Below, piece after piece: positions 53,741 through 62,752 of a stretch of DNA of 64,000 bases. The position numbers and the translations under genes are program-made. The stretch's first letter is position 1, and every line of letters starts with the position of its first letter. The DNA comes from Aquibacillus halophilus (GTDB taxonomy: Bacteria > Bacillota > Bacilli > Bacillales > Amphibacillaceae): contig NZ_WJNG01000001.1 in the NCBI RefSeq assembly GCF_009649745.1, forward strand, positions 124,001 to 188,000, written 5' to 3'. The notes under the pieces were generated by a model. That model made no database searches. It was not told the DNA's origin and worked only from the letters and a program-made list of their open reading frames with translations.

Positions 53741-53835
53741 TATGGTAATATTATAAAAGTTAATGCAAAATTTTACATAATTATACTTATTTTGTATTTT
53801 TTGCATTTACAAATAAGAACATAAGGATTGTGTCT

Positions 53836-56652
53836 ATGAACAGAAAAATAATATTACTAACTGGGATGCTATTAATTGGGAGTTTTTTTCTAACAATAAT
53901 AACTATTGTTGATGCGCAGGAAAATGGAGAATATTACCTCATTCACTATAATGGTGAAGAGCAACAAATTGTAATAAATGAAAAGGTAACTTTGATATTA
54001 ACCGATTGGACAGATGAAACAAAAATATCTGTAAATGCTAATTTATTTGACACCAATTTGTCAGATCAAATGAATAATATAACATTAAACGTGTCCGATA
54101 ATGTTAATGAATTGATCCATAATGAAGAAGAAAGTACATATTATAGATTAGTTGTTTCTGAAACATATAAAGTTGAAAAAATAAAATCTACTGAAGCAAT
54201 TAATCAAGAAGAAAGTAGTAATGATGGGGATTCAGAAGAACCTTCTATAACTAACCCCTCTATTGTTTATTCTACACATGTTCAATCCTATGGCTGGATG
54301 GATTCTGTAGAAGATGGTGAAATGGCTGGAACTAGAGGCGAATCCAAGAGACTAGAGGCTATCAATATTGACTTGCAAAGTGGCCCATACACTGGAGGTT
54401 TAGTATATTCTACCCATGTAAAAGATTATGGTTGGTTAAATGAAGTCTCAAATGGAGAAATGTCAGGGACCCTTGGTGAAAGTAAGCGAATGGAAGCTAT
54501 CAAAATAGATTTAACTGGTGAAATAGAAAACTACTACGATGTCTATTACCGTGTGCATACCCAAAACTTCGGATGGCTGGGCTGGACCAAAAATGGCATG
54601 AGAGCTGGTACAGAAGGATTATCAAAACGGATTGAAGCACTTGAGATTATTCTAGTAACAAAGGACGGACCTGCTCCTGGTTCTACGGATCAACCTTTTG
54701 TTGCAATCCCTTCTATTGTTTATTCAAGTCATGTTCAATCCTATGGCTGGATGGATAAAGTGAAGAATGGTCAAATTAGTGGAACGAAAGGTGAGTCAAA
54801 GCGCCTCGAAGCAATAAGGATTAACTTGGAGGATGGGCAGTATGCTGGGGAGTTGATTTATTCCACGCACGTGCAGGGTTATGGTTGGCTAAATGATGTA
54901 ACCAATGGTGAAGTGTCCGGAACCCTTGGAGAAAGTAAACAAATGGAAGCTATTAAAATAAACTTGACCGGTGAAATGGCAAATCATTACGACGTGTATT
55001 ATCGTGTACATTCACAAAATTATGGTTGGCTAGGTTGGGCGCGAAACGGAATGAAAGCAGGTACTGAGGGGTTATCAAAAAGGATTGAAGCACTTGAGAT
55101 TGTTTTGGTGAAAAAAGGTAGAAGTGCGCCTGGTTCTATGGATCAATCTTTTGTTGCAAATCCTTCTATTGTTTATTCTAGCCACGTTCAATCCTATGGC
55201 TGGATGGATGAGGTGAAAAATGGAGAAATGACTGGAACGAAAGGCGAGTCAAAGCGGCTCGAAGCGATAAATATTAACTTGCAAGACGGGCAGTATACTG
55301 GGGGATTAGTTTATTCTACACACGTGCAAGATTATGGATGGTTAGATGATGTAACGAATGGAAAAGTGACCGGAACCCTTGGAGAAAGTAAAAGAATGGA
55401 AGCTATTAAAATAAACCTAACTGGTGAAATTGCGAAACATTACGATGTGTATTATCGTGTACATTCCCAGAATTATGGTTGGTTAGGTTGGGCACGAAAT
55501 GGAATGGAAGCAGGTACAGAAGGATTATCTAAGCGGATTGAAGCGCTTGAAATTACTTTGGTAGAAAAAGGTAAAGCCGCACCTGGTTCCATGAATCAAC
55601 CTTTTGTTGGAAATACATCTATTGTCTATTCTAGCCATGTTCAATCCTATGGCTGGATGGACGAAATGAAGAATGGGCAAATGAGCGGAACTAATGGTGA
55701 GTCTAAACGTCTAGAAGCTATAAAAATTAGCTTGAGGCAAGGGAAATATTCCGGAGGATTGGTCTACTCAACACATGTACAGGATTTTGGTTGGTTAAAT
55801 GAAGTAACAGAAGACAATATATCTGGTAAAACCGGGCTAAACAAACGAATGGAAGCAATAAGGATAAACTTGACCGGAGAAGTAGCCAATCATTACGATG
55901 TGTATTATCGTGTACACTCCCAAAATTATGGTTGGTTAGGTTGGGCAAAGAATGGGATGAATGCTGGAACTGAAGGGTTATCAAAACGGATCGAAGCGAT
56001 TGAAATCAAGTTAGTTTCGAAAGAGGAAGCAAGATTGTTCAGTGAAACTAAAGCAGCATTTAAGCGCCGGGCTAATCTGAAGATTGATGCACCGCTAATT
56101 CTTCAAAATCCATTATTACCAAGAGGTTGCGAGGTTACTAGTTTGGCTATGATGCTTCAGTATGCAGGTGTTAATGTTGATAAAATTCGATTAGCAGCAG
56201 AAGTCAAAAAGGTACCATTCCATGATGGTAGATATTATGGTCATCCCAATATCGGATTTGTCGGTAATATGTACACTTTTGATAAGCCGGGTCTAGGAGC
56301 CTTTCATTCTCCAATCGAAAACTTAGCAAAACAATATTTACCTGGTAGAATTATAAACCTAACCGGTCAATCATTTGATGCAGTTACTGCTCAAATAGAC
56401 CAAGGAAAGCCCGTTTGGGTAATTGTTACATCTTGGTTCAGTTATGTTCCTGAAACCTATTGGAGCACATGGAACACCATTCACGGTGATGTTCGGATCA
56501 CTTATAAAATGCACAGTGTCTTGGTAACTGGGTATGACAATGAGAATCTTTATATTAATGATCCATTCGGTGGTAAAAATAAACGTGTAAACAAGAAAAA
56601 GTTTATAGATGGCTGGAAACAGTATGGCAGTCAAGCTATCTCATATAATTAA
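53836..56652 (+). CDS. Secreted C39-like cysteine peptidase with twelve ChW repeats
   Basis: A signal peptide (IILLTGMLLIGSFFLTIITI) and a Tyr/Glu-rich N-terminal domain (about 30-130) precede four A-B-C triplets of ChW repeats (about 140-725). The C-terminus is a C39-type peptidase fold with Cys765 (PRGCEVTSLAMML), His893 (KMHSVLVTGYD) and Asp909 (INDPFGG). Such domains cleave peptides, possibly wall cross-bridges or processed surface proteins. ATG at 53836 follows AAGGA; a GTG at 53830 is possible. It shares its N-terminal layout with the amidase at 56915, so the two arose by duplication and domain swap. Confidence 0.88.
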   Translation: MNRKIILLTGMLLIGSFFLTIITIVDAQENGEYYLIHYNGEEQQIVINEKVTLILTDWTDETKISVNANLFDTNLSDQMNNITLNVSDNVNELIHNEEESTYYRLVVSETYKVEKIKSTEAINQEESSNDGDSEEPSITNPSIVYSTHVQSYGWMDSVEDGEMAGTRGESKRLEAINIDLQSGPYTGGLVYSTHVKDYGWLNEVSNGEMSGTLGESKRMEAIKIDLTGEIENYYDVYYRVHTQNFGWLGWTKNGMRAGTEGLSKRIEALEIILVTKDGPAPGSTDQPFVAIPSIVYSSHVQSYGWMDKVKNGQISGTKGESKRLEAIRINLEDGQYAGELIYSTHVQGYGWLNDVTNGEVSGTLGESKQMEAIKINLTGEMANHYDVYYRVHSQNYGWLGWARNGMKAGTEGLSKRIEALEIVLVKKGRSAPGSMDQSFVANPSIVYSSHVQSYGWMDEVKNGEMTGTKGESKRLEAININLQDGQYTGGLVYSTHVQDYGWLDDVTNGKVTGTLGESKRMEAIKINLTGEIAKHYDVYYRVHSQNYGWLGWARNGMEAGTEGLSKRIEALEITLVEKGKAAPGSMNQPFVGNTSIVYSSHVQSYGWMDEMKNGQMSGTNGESKRLEAIKISLRQGKYSGGLVYSTHVQDFGWLNEVTEDNISGKTGLNKRMEAIRINLTGEVANHYDVYYRVHSQNYGWLGWAKNGMNAGTEGLSKRIEAIEIKLVSKEEARLFSETKAAFKRRANLKIDAPLILQNPLLPRGCEVTSLAMMLQYAGVNVDKIRLAAEVKKVPFHDGRYYGHPNIGFVGNMYTFDKPGLGAFHSPIENLAKQYLPGRIINLTGQSFDAVTAQIDQGKPVWVIVTSWFSYVPETYWSTWNTIHGDVRITYKMHSVLVTGYDNENLYINDPFGGKNKRVNKKKFIDGWKQYGSQAISYN
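54262..56020 (+). repeat. Four 453-bp direct repeats (ChW triplets)
   Basis: The ATT GTT TAT TC start of each A repeat recurs at 54262, 54715, 55168 and 55621, exactly 453 bases apart (151 residues, three ChW units). The same triplet recurs in the flanking protease and amidase genes. Confidence 0.9.
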
Positions 56653-56703
56653 GTCTATTAAACTATTTAGGTTTTTGAGATAGTGATTCTATATATAACA
56701 CTG

Positions 56704-56739
56704 AGGAACCAGAAAAATTTTATTCTGGTTCCTTCTTTT
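56704..56739 (+). terminator. Terminator of the C39 ChW gene
   Basis: AGGAACCAGAA pairs with TTCTGGTTCCTT, followed by CTTTT. Confidence 0.8.
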
Positions 56740-56811
56740 ACCTTTATTTACATAAAGGTATGAACTTTCACCTATTCATTTTTTGGAATATTGATTTTAC
56801 CCATTTATCTA

Positions 56812-56821
56812 TTGTCGAATT
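56812..56821 (+). promoter_or_regulatory. Putative Spo0A box upstream of the amidase ChW gene
   Basis: TTGTCGAATT in the context CTATTGTCGAATTATGCTAG, about 95 bases before the start, parallels the box at 53731. Confidence 0.55.
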
Positions 56822-56914
56822 ATGCTAGAATAAGACTATTAAATACATAGACATTTGGATTCTCTTAATCTCTTTTTTATGTATTAAAAATTCAATTTAG
56901 TGGGGATAATGACT

Positions 56915-59737
56915 ATGCGTAGAAAAGTAATATTACTAATTGGTATATTGTTCATAGGATTTGTATTTCAATCAAAAGCAACTGTTGATGCTGTTGATCA
57001 AGAAAGTAATGACTATTATCTAATTCATTATAATGGTGAAGAACAAGAGATACTTGTTAGTGAGGATGTAGTTTTAAAATTAACTGGATGGACAGATGAA
57101 TCTAAAACATCAGCTGATGCTGAGGTCCACTATACAGAGTCATTAAAGAATATTACGATGAATGTTACTGATAAAGTTAGTAAAGTGGAAACTATTAGTT
57201 ATAGATTAGTAGCTTCAAACACATATAAAGTAGAAATTTTAAAGAATTCTGAGAAAGATAACCAAACCACTGATACTGAAAAATTAAACACTGATGAGAC
57301 CAATCAATTAGTACAAAGTCAAAGTGAAGCGCCAATTCCATCCATAAATTATAATAGTTTTGTAGGTGGAATTGGTTGGCAAGAAGTAGTATCTAACGGT
57401 CAAACGTCTGGTATAGCAGGTAGTAACCTTAAGGCAATAAAAGTATCATTGGATCAAGCTCCTTACACTGGGGACGTAATTTATTCTACCTATGACCAAA
57501 GTCAAGGCTGGGCAAATTTGTTAACGGACGATCAAGTATCTGAAACAACGGAAGAAACTAATGAAATTGAAGCTATCAAAATAGATTTAAGTGGAGAGAT
57601 AGCGAATTACTACGATGTTTATTACCGTGTTCTAACCAAGGATTTTGGGTGGTTAGGCTGGACAAAAAACGGGATGAAAGCCGGTTCTGAAAACTATCTG
57701 AACTTTATAGAAGCTATTGAAGTAGTTTTAGTAGCTGAGGGTGGGGTTGCACCAGGGTCCACAGATCGATCTTTTGTTTCTGGTCCATCAATTGTATATT
57801 CTAGTCATGTTCAATCGTACGGCTGGATGGATGAGATGAAGGATGGCCAGATGAGTGGAACAAAAGGCGAGTCGAAGCGCCTGGAAGCCATCAATATTAA
57901 CTTACAAGACAGTCCATACTCCGGAGGTTTGGTGTACTCAACGCATGTGAAGGACTATGGTTGGTTAAATGAAGTAACAAATGGCGAAATGGCAGGAACC
58001 CTCGGAGAAAGTAAACGCATGGAAGCCATTAAAATCAACTTAACAGGCGAAATGGCTAATCATTATGATATTTATTATCGAGTACACGCTCAAAATTTCG
58101 GTTGGCTAGGCTGGGCTCAAAATGGGATGAAAGCTGGCACCGAAGGACTATCTAAACGAATTGAAGCAATTGAAGTCGTTTTGGTAGAAAAAGATGGACC
58201 TGCACCCGGGTCAATGGTTCAACCCTATGTTACGACTCCATCTGCTGTCTATTCCAGTCATGTTCAATCATACGGTTGGATGAGTGAGGTAATAGATGGG
58301 CAAATGAGTGGAACAAAAGGCCAATCGAAGCGTTTAGAAGCAGTTAAGATTAGCTTAAAAGATGGCCAATATGCCGGAGATATAGTTTATTCCACTCATG
58401 TCCAAGGTTACGGCTGGTTAAATGAAGTGCAAAATGGAGACGTTTCAGGAACTAACGGTGAAAGCAAACGAATGGAAGCTATCAAAATAGAATTAAGGGG
58501 TGAAATAGCTAATCATTATGATGTCTATTATCGAGTGCACGCCCAAAACTTTGGATGGTTAGGATGGGCTCGAAATGGAGCCAAAGCTGGCACCGCGGGA
58601 TTATCAAAACGTCTTGAAGCAATAGAAGTCATCTTAATTAAAAAGGGTAAAGCTGCACCAGGCTCAATGAATTTACCTTATATCTCCAGTCCATCTATTG
58701 TCTATTCCAGCCATGTTCAATCCTATGGTTGGATGGATGAAATGAAAAATGGTCAAATGAGTGGAACAAAAGGTGAATCAAAGCGATTAGAAGCGATTAA
58801 AATTAACCTACAGGATGGCTTGTATTCTGGAGGTTTGGTTTATTCCACACATGTTCAAGGCTATGGCTGGTTAAATGAAGTGAAACCTGGCGAAGTCTCA
58901 GGAACTAACGGAGAAAGCAAACGAATGGAAGCTATCAAAATAGCATTAACCGGTGATATTGCAAATTATTATGATGTATATTATCGTGTACACGCTCAAA
59001 ACTTTGGTTGGATGGGTTGGGCGAGAAACGGGATGAAAGCTGGGACCCAAGGGTTGTCTAAACGAATCGAAGCTGTTGAAATCAAGTTGGTTTCTAAAGG
59101 GAAAGGCGATCATGTCAGTCAACTAGAAGCATTTAAACGTGCCCCAACAGTATTTTTAGATCCTGGCCATGGAGGAAGAGACCCAGGAGCAGTTGCTGGT
59201 GGATATAACGAAAAGGACTTGAATTTACCTGTTTCCAAAAAAGTTAAATCTTTACTAGTTGCTAGAGGATATACTGTTCATATGTCACGTGAAAATGATA
59301 CTTATTTATCCTTGTATGAGCGTGCTGAAATGGCTAACGAGTTAGAACTTGATATTTTTGTTAGTATTCATGCCAACTCAACTGGTACAGCATCAACATC
59401 GGTTCACGGTGTCGAATCTTTCTACTATAGAGTCAATCCGGACCACCCACCGAAAATCAATCATACTATGCATGACGATCCGGATAGAATGACGAAAAGT
59501 GTCGTACTTACAAACTTAGTTCATGATAGTATGCTAAGGAATACAGGTGCTTATAATCGTAGACTAGATGGACAAGCATTTGCAGTCTTACGTGAAACGG
59601 TTGTACCTGCAACTTTGATTGAAATGGGTTATATTAATAATTCTTCCGATCGACAGAAATTAATAACGAACTCTTATCAAGACAAATTAGCAAAATCAAT
59701 AGCTGATGGAATAGATGATTATTTTGAAATATATTGA
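56915..59737 (+). CDS. Secreted N-acetylmuramoyl-L-alanine amidase with ChW repeats
   Basis: A signal peptide (VILLIGILFIGFVFQ) and an N-terminal domain like that of the preceding gene lead into four ChW triplets. The first (about 145-280) is degenerate, for example GGIGWQEVV and QSQGWANLL. The last 195 residues form an Amidase_3 domain with zinc ligands His752 (DPGHGGRDPG), Glu766 (YNEKDLN), His819 (SIHAN) and catalytic Glu903 (IEMGYINN). It cleaves the wall peptide from muramic acid. ATG at 56915 has GGGG at nine bases. A perfect terminator follows. Confidence 0.9.
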   Translation: MRRKVILLIGILFIGFVFQSKATVDAVDQESNDYYLIHYNGEEQEILVSEDVVLKLTGWTDESKTSADAEVHYTESLKNITMNVTDKVSKVETISYRLVASNTYKVEILKNSEKDNQTTDTEKLNTDETNQLVQSQSEAPIPSINYNSFVGGIGWQEVVSNGQTSGIAGSNLKAIKVSLDQAPYTGDVIYSTYDQSQGWANLLTDDQVSETTEETNEIEAIKIDLSGEIANYYDVYYRVLTKDFGWLGWTKNGMKAGSENYLNFIEAIEVVLVAEGGVAPGSTDRSFVSGPSIVYSSHVQSYGWMDEMKDGQMSGTKGESKRLEAININLQDSPYSGGLVYSTHVKDYGWLNEVTNGEMAGTLGESKRMEAIKINLTGEMANHYDIYYRVHAQNFGWLGWAQNGMKAGTEGLSKRIEAIEVVLVEKDGPAPGSMVQPYVTTPSAVYSSHVQSYGWMSEVIDGQMSGTKGQSKRLEAVKISLKDGQYAGDIVYSTHVQGYGWLNEVQNGDVSGTNGESKRMEAIKIELRGEIANHYDVYYRVHAQNFGWLGWARNGAKAGTAGLSKRLEAIEVILIKKGKAAPGSMNLPYISSPSIVYSSHVQSYGWMDEMKNGQMSGTKGESKRLEAIKINLQDGLYSGGLVYSTHVQGYGWLNEVKPGEVSGTNGESKRMEAIKIALTGDIANYYDVYYRVHAQNFGWMGWARNGMKAGTQGLSKRIEAVEIKLVSKGKGDHVSQLEAFKRAPTVFLDPGHGGRDPGAVAGGYNEKDLNLPVSKKVKSLLVARGYTVHMSRENDTYLSLYERAEMANELELDIFVSIHANSTGTASTSVHGVESFYYRVNPDHPPKINHTMHDDPDRMTKSVVLTNLVHDSMLRNTGAYNRRLDGQAFAVLRETVVPATLIEMGYINNSSDRQKLITNSYQDKLAKSIADGIDDYFEIY

Positions 59738-59765
59738 ATAAAATAAGTTTATGAGATTTATATAA

Positions 59766-59805
59766 ATAGGATTGCAATAGTTGTTATTGCAATCCTATTT
59801 TTTTG
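59766..59805 (+). terminator. Terminator of the amidase gene
   Basis: Perfect 14-base arms (ATAGGATTGCAATA, 59766-59779 and 59785-59798) around GTTGT are followed by a run of T. Confidence 0.9.
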
Positions 59806-59826
59806 GCTTTTAGAAGCTAAACGAAT

Positions 59827-59925
59827 AGAAATCACCTTTAACATAACTCCTTTCAAAAACTAATAATCTAACAAAATGAAGACCATTAATACTAAGATGA
59901 ACTTAGTACTAACAGTCTTATAAAA
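59827..59925 (-). repeat. About 100-bp dispersed repeat, copy 1, with RNA-like hairpin
   Basis: Matches 62753-62854 (shared AGAAATCACCTTT, TTTCAAAAACTAATAATCTA, ACTAAGATGA). On the minus strand arms UUAGUACUAAG and CUUAGUAUUAA pair around a five-base loop. It lies 60 bases beyond the TcyP stop codon. Confidence 0.7.
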
Positions 59926-59964
59926 AACATTAACGCACTTGTGAATCAAACTAATCAACAAAAT

Positions 59965-59985
59965 GACGCAAAAGAACCGTCCCTA
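59965..59985 (-). repeat. REP-like repeat supplying the TcyP stop codon
   Basis: GACGCAAAAGAACCGTCCC followed by TA. On the minus strand the TAG stop of the transporter gene is the start of TAGGGACGG. Confidence 0.85.
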
Positions 59986-61386
59986 ACTTGCTTCTGGTTC
60001 TACTTCTCTTTCGATTGCGTTGCGGTCATTGTATGTTTTTAAGTTTAGTTTTTTCATGATTCTTGATGTTAGTGTTCCTGATAGCATTGCACCATTTACG
60101 TTTAACGCGGTACGTCCCATATCAATTAATGGCTCGACAGAAATGAGTAACCCTGCTAATGCGACTGGTAGATTCATAGATGAAAGTACAATTAACGCTG
60201 CAAAGGTAGCACCACCACCGACACCAGCTACACCAAATGAAGTAATACCAATGATAAGAATTAATTGAACAATAAATCCAGGTGATAAAGGATCAATACC
60301 CTGTGATGGTGCAATCATTACTGCTAACATAGCAGGATAAATCCCGGCACAACCATTCTGTCCGATTGTTGCACCAAACGATGCTGACATGTTAGCAATT
60401 CCTTGGTTTACTCCTAAGCTATTCTTCTGTGCTTGAATATTAAGTGGAATGGTACCTGCACTTGAGCGAGATGTAAAAGCAAATCCTAATACTGGTAATA
60501 CCTTACGTAGGAATGTTAATGGATTAAGTCCAAACAATCCAATTACGATTAAGTGGATAATAAACATAGCTAGTAACGCCACATAGGATGCCCCGACAAA
60601 TTTACCGAGTTCAAGAATTCCAGCCACATCTGTGTTTGCTACTGTATTAGCCATTAGCCCCAAGATTCCATATGGTGTTAAGCGCAAAATCAGTGTCACA
60701 ATTCTCATAACAATGGCATAGACAGCATTCACCCAATTAACGAATACTGCCGCTTGTTCTGGTTGTTTTCTCCGGACGCCAAGAACAGCAATTCCAACGA
60801 TAATAGAAAAGATTACTACTGCAATCGTGGATGTAGCACGTTCACCTGTCATATCATGAAATGGATTAGACGGGACAAAACTTAAAATTTGTTGCGGTAC
60901 TGTTAAATCTTCAACAGAACCTAATCGTTCCTCCAAAGCAAGTCCTCTATCACTTTCTGCTTGACCAGCTTCAATTTGACTAGCATCCAAATTAAAGATA
61001 GATGCAGCTGAAATACCAACAATTGCAGCAGCCATTGCGGTTGCCACCAAAATACCGATAATCCATGCCGTCATTTTTCCAAGTTCAGCAGATTTCTCTA
61101 AGTTAATAATCGACTGAATAATTGACACCATGATAAGTGGCATAACGATCATCATTAATAGACTGACATAACCTCTACCGACAATATTGAACCAGTCAGT
61201 CGTTGTACCAACGATTACTGAGTCAGCATTATATGCTAGTTGTAAAAATGTTCCTAGTAATATACCAAGACCTAAACCTGTGAATACACGTTTACTAAAA
61301 GAAACGTGCTTTTTTTGCATGTAAAAAAGAATACCAATAAGTGCGAGCATGATAACGATATTAATTAAAATAAATACATTATCCAT
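59983..61386 (-). CDS. tcyP: Sodium-dependent L-cystine symporter (TcyP-like)
   Basis: This 467-residue member of the sodium:dicarboxylate symporter family has about ten membrane segments, MIVMPLIMVSIIQSI, FTSRSSAGTIPLNIQ and GQNGCAGIYPAMLAVMIAP near residue 340. These segments are characteristic of the TcyP cystine branch rather than of glutamate carriers. It would import cystine as sulfur source. ATG at 61386 follows AGGAGGAG. The TAG stop belongs to a REP copy, and the last residues (REVEPEAS) could therefore be slightly altered. Confidence 0.88.
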   Translation of the reverse strand: MDNVFILINIVIMLALIGILFYMQKKHVSFSKRVFTGLGLGILLGTFLQLAYNADSVIVGTTTDWFNIVGRGYVSLLMMIVMPLIMVSIIQSIINLEKSAELGKMTAWIIGILVATAMAAAIVGISAASIFNLDASQIEAGQAESDRGLALEERLGSVEDLTVPQQILSFVPSNPFHDMTGERATSTIAVVIFSIIVGIAVLGVRRKQPEQAAVFVNWVNAVYAIVMRIVTLILRLTPYGILGLMANTVANTDVAGILELGKFVGASYVALLAMFIIHLIVIGLFGLNPLTFLRKVLPVLGFAFTSRSSAGTIPLNIQAQKNSLGVNQGIANMSASFGATIGQNGCAGIYPAMLAVMIAPSQGIDPLSPGFIVQLILIIGITSFGVAGVGGGATFAALIVLSSMNLPVALAGLLISVEPLIDMGRTALNVNGAMLSGTLTSRIMKKLNLKTYNDRNAIEREVEPEAS

Positions 61387-61857
61387 TTTGTTTCTCCTCC
61401 TATCATTTTATGTAATTTTGTCAAACCCAACTTTCTTTATTCCATCAATCCTGATGAACTTACTAGGATTTAGATTATAATTATTTCTAGAATATGTCAA
61501 TAATTAACTTTCAGAACAAGGATATATTTCTAAAAATAGCAATATTTCACGATATAAATTTAAAAGAGTGAGCTACTATCAAAACAATAACTCACACATT
61601 GATTGTTCTCTTGCCAGTGAGAAATATCTTAATCAGTAAGGACCTCTGCCCATTACCTCGATTCTCTCTTTATTAATATTTTTAATAAAGCTATCTATTT
61701 TCCCATTAAGTGGTATAATAGGGTTAACTTATTGATGTTCGGTTTAGCAAAACAAGATTTTTGTAATAACTTTCTAGTGATTATCATCGTCTTGAATTAT
61801 TATCTTGAACCAAAAAGTAATAAACGTGCTATTAAGGCACATGGAGGATTTTTTCTT
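61387..61857. other. 470-base region with the cold shock promoter and long leader
   Basis: Apart from the promoter at 61711-61719 this stretch holds a leader of about 130 bases before the cold shock gene, a usual feature of csp mRNAs that fold with temperature. No S-box or T-box was recognised upstream of tcyP. Confidence 0.5.
61711..61719 (+). promoter_or_regulatory. Extended -10 promoter of the cold shock gene
   Basis: TGGTATAAT gives a TGN-TATAAT extended -10. No good -35 is seen, which such promoters do not need. Confidence 0.65.
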
Positions 61858-62058
61858 ATGAATAAAGGTACAGTAAAATGGTTTAACGCAGACAAAGGTT
61901 TCGGTTTTATCGAGGTTGAAGGTGGAGAAGATGTATTCGTACATTTCTCAGCAATTCAAGGCGACGGTTTCAAATCATTAGATGAAGGTCAAGCAGTTAC
62001 TTTTAACATCGAAGAAGGTAACCGTGGACAGCAAGCAGCAAATGTTGAAAAAGCATAA
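61858..62058 (+). CDS. CspA-family cold shock protein
   Basis: The 66-residue protein has [20 protein letters not shown] (RNP1 type) and DVFVHFSAI (RNP2), the nucleic-acid-binding motifs of CspA/CspB. It would act as RNA chaperone in the cytoplasm. ATG at 61858 has GGAGG at proper distance; an in-frame ATG at 61732 gives an N-terminus unlike the family and is rejected. A perfect terminator follows directly. Confidence 0.95.
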   Translation: MNKGTVKWFNADKGFGFIEVEGGEDVFVHFSAIQGDGFKSLDEGQAVTFNIEEGNRGQQAANVEKA

Positions 62059-62067
62059 ATAAACAGT

Positions 62068-62097
62068 AAAGCTCTTCTCATATGAGAAGAGCTTTTT
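62068..62097 (+). terminator. Terminator of the cold shock gene
   Basis: AAAGCTCTTCTCA and TGAGAAGAGCTTT pair perfectly and run into TTTT. Confidence 0.9.
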
Positions 62098-62099
62098 AC

Positions 62100-62174
62100 T
62101 TTTAGTTTGTTTAAGTAAAGACTCATAGGTGACTCATAGGGACGGTTCTTTTGTGTCATTTTAGTTTGTTTAAG
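62100..62174. repeat. REP copy flanked by 16-bp direct repeats
   Basis: TTTTAGTTTGTTTAAG occurs at 62100-62115 and 62159-62174. Between them lies the REP copy TAGGGACGGTTC..TTTTGTGTC (62137-62157) preceded by TCATAGGTGACTCATAG. The direct repeats look like a target duplication or slippage product. Confidence 0.75.
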
Positions 62175-62357
62175 CGAAACAACGATGGCTCGGTACTGAA
62201 TGTGGTGGTTTGACACTCCCACACCTAAAGTTATATTTAGGTTAGATAAGCCTATCTATTAATAGGGAAAGTTATCTATCCATAGGAGATATAACATAGA
62301 AAAGCCTACCTTTTCCAAGCCAAAACCGTCGGTAACATTTAGTCGACACTTTTTATC

Positions 62358-62668
62358 ATTCATCGAGTGACAGTACACCAAGAATACAACACAGCATCTG
62401 ACGGGATTGGATCCTGAATATCTCCTGTTTCTTTCATCGCTCCGATTGCCATTGCCAAGAAGGTGATAGATTAAATTACTTTCTTATCAGGAATCTGACA
62501 ATCACTCGAATACAAAGCCCTCATCATATGATTTTTCGATTCCTTTACAGATGCATCCGGTAACCCAACAATGCTCATCAACTCCACTTCGGGAATTAAT
62601 TGCGCTTCCACTTGTACTTTATATCCTTCCATCCCTTTTAATCCTATACTATGAACAATTATTGCCAA
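62358..62668 (-). pseudogene. Relic of comM/yifB (Mg-chelatase-like ATPase), N-terminal part
   Basis: From TTG at 62668 behind AAGGAGGAG the frame reads MAIIVHSIGLKGMEGYKVQV and SIVGLPDASVKESKNHMMRAL, matching the N-terminus of the YifB/ComM family, then stops after PDKKVI. Further down, in another frame, LAMAIGAMKETGDIQDPIPS and an interrupted SLDE segment continue the same family. About 16 residues are missing between the parts, a base is lost near 62376, and nothing of the ATPase core remains. It is a clear pseudogene. Confidence 0.85.
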
Positions 62669-62752
62669 AAAACTCTCCTCCTTCGGAAACTAGCAATACC
62701 AAAATTTAATATAATTTATCAAATCATTAACAAAGAGTCGAAACAAAAAATT

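Larger units (their letters stand above)
53381..53835. other. Divergent regulatory region between two ChW genes
   Basis: A 455-base A/T-rich stretch serves the protease gene (minus) and the C39 gene (plus). It contains two Spo0A-box matches (53636-53645 and 53731-53740). No single -35/-10 pair stands out. Confidence 0.5.

Noticed and set aside
61417-61426. TTTTGTCAAA upstream of tcyP as a Spo0A box
   Set aside because: Single degenerate match without the TGTCGAA core.
61732-61857. N-terminal extension of the cold shock protein from ATG 61732
   Set aside because: The family starts at MNKGTVKWF, which has its own strong ribosome site; the extension lies in the usual csp leader.
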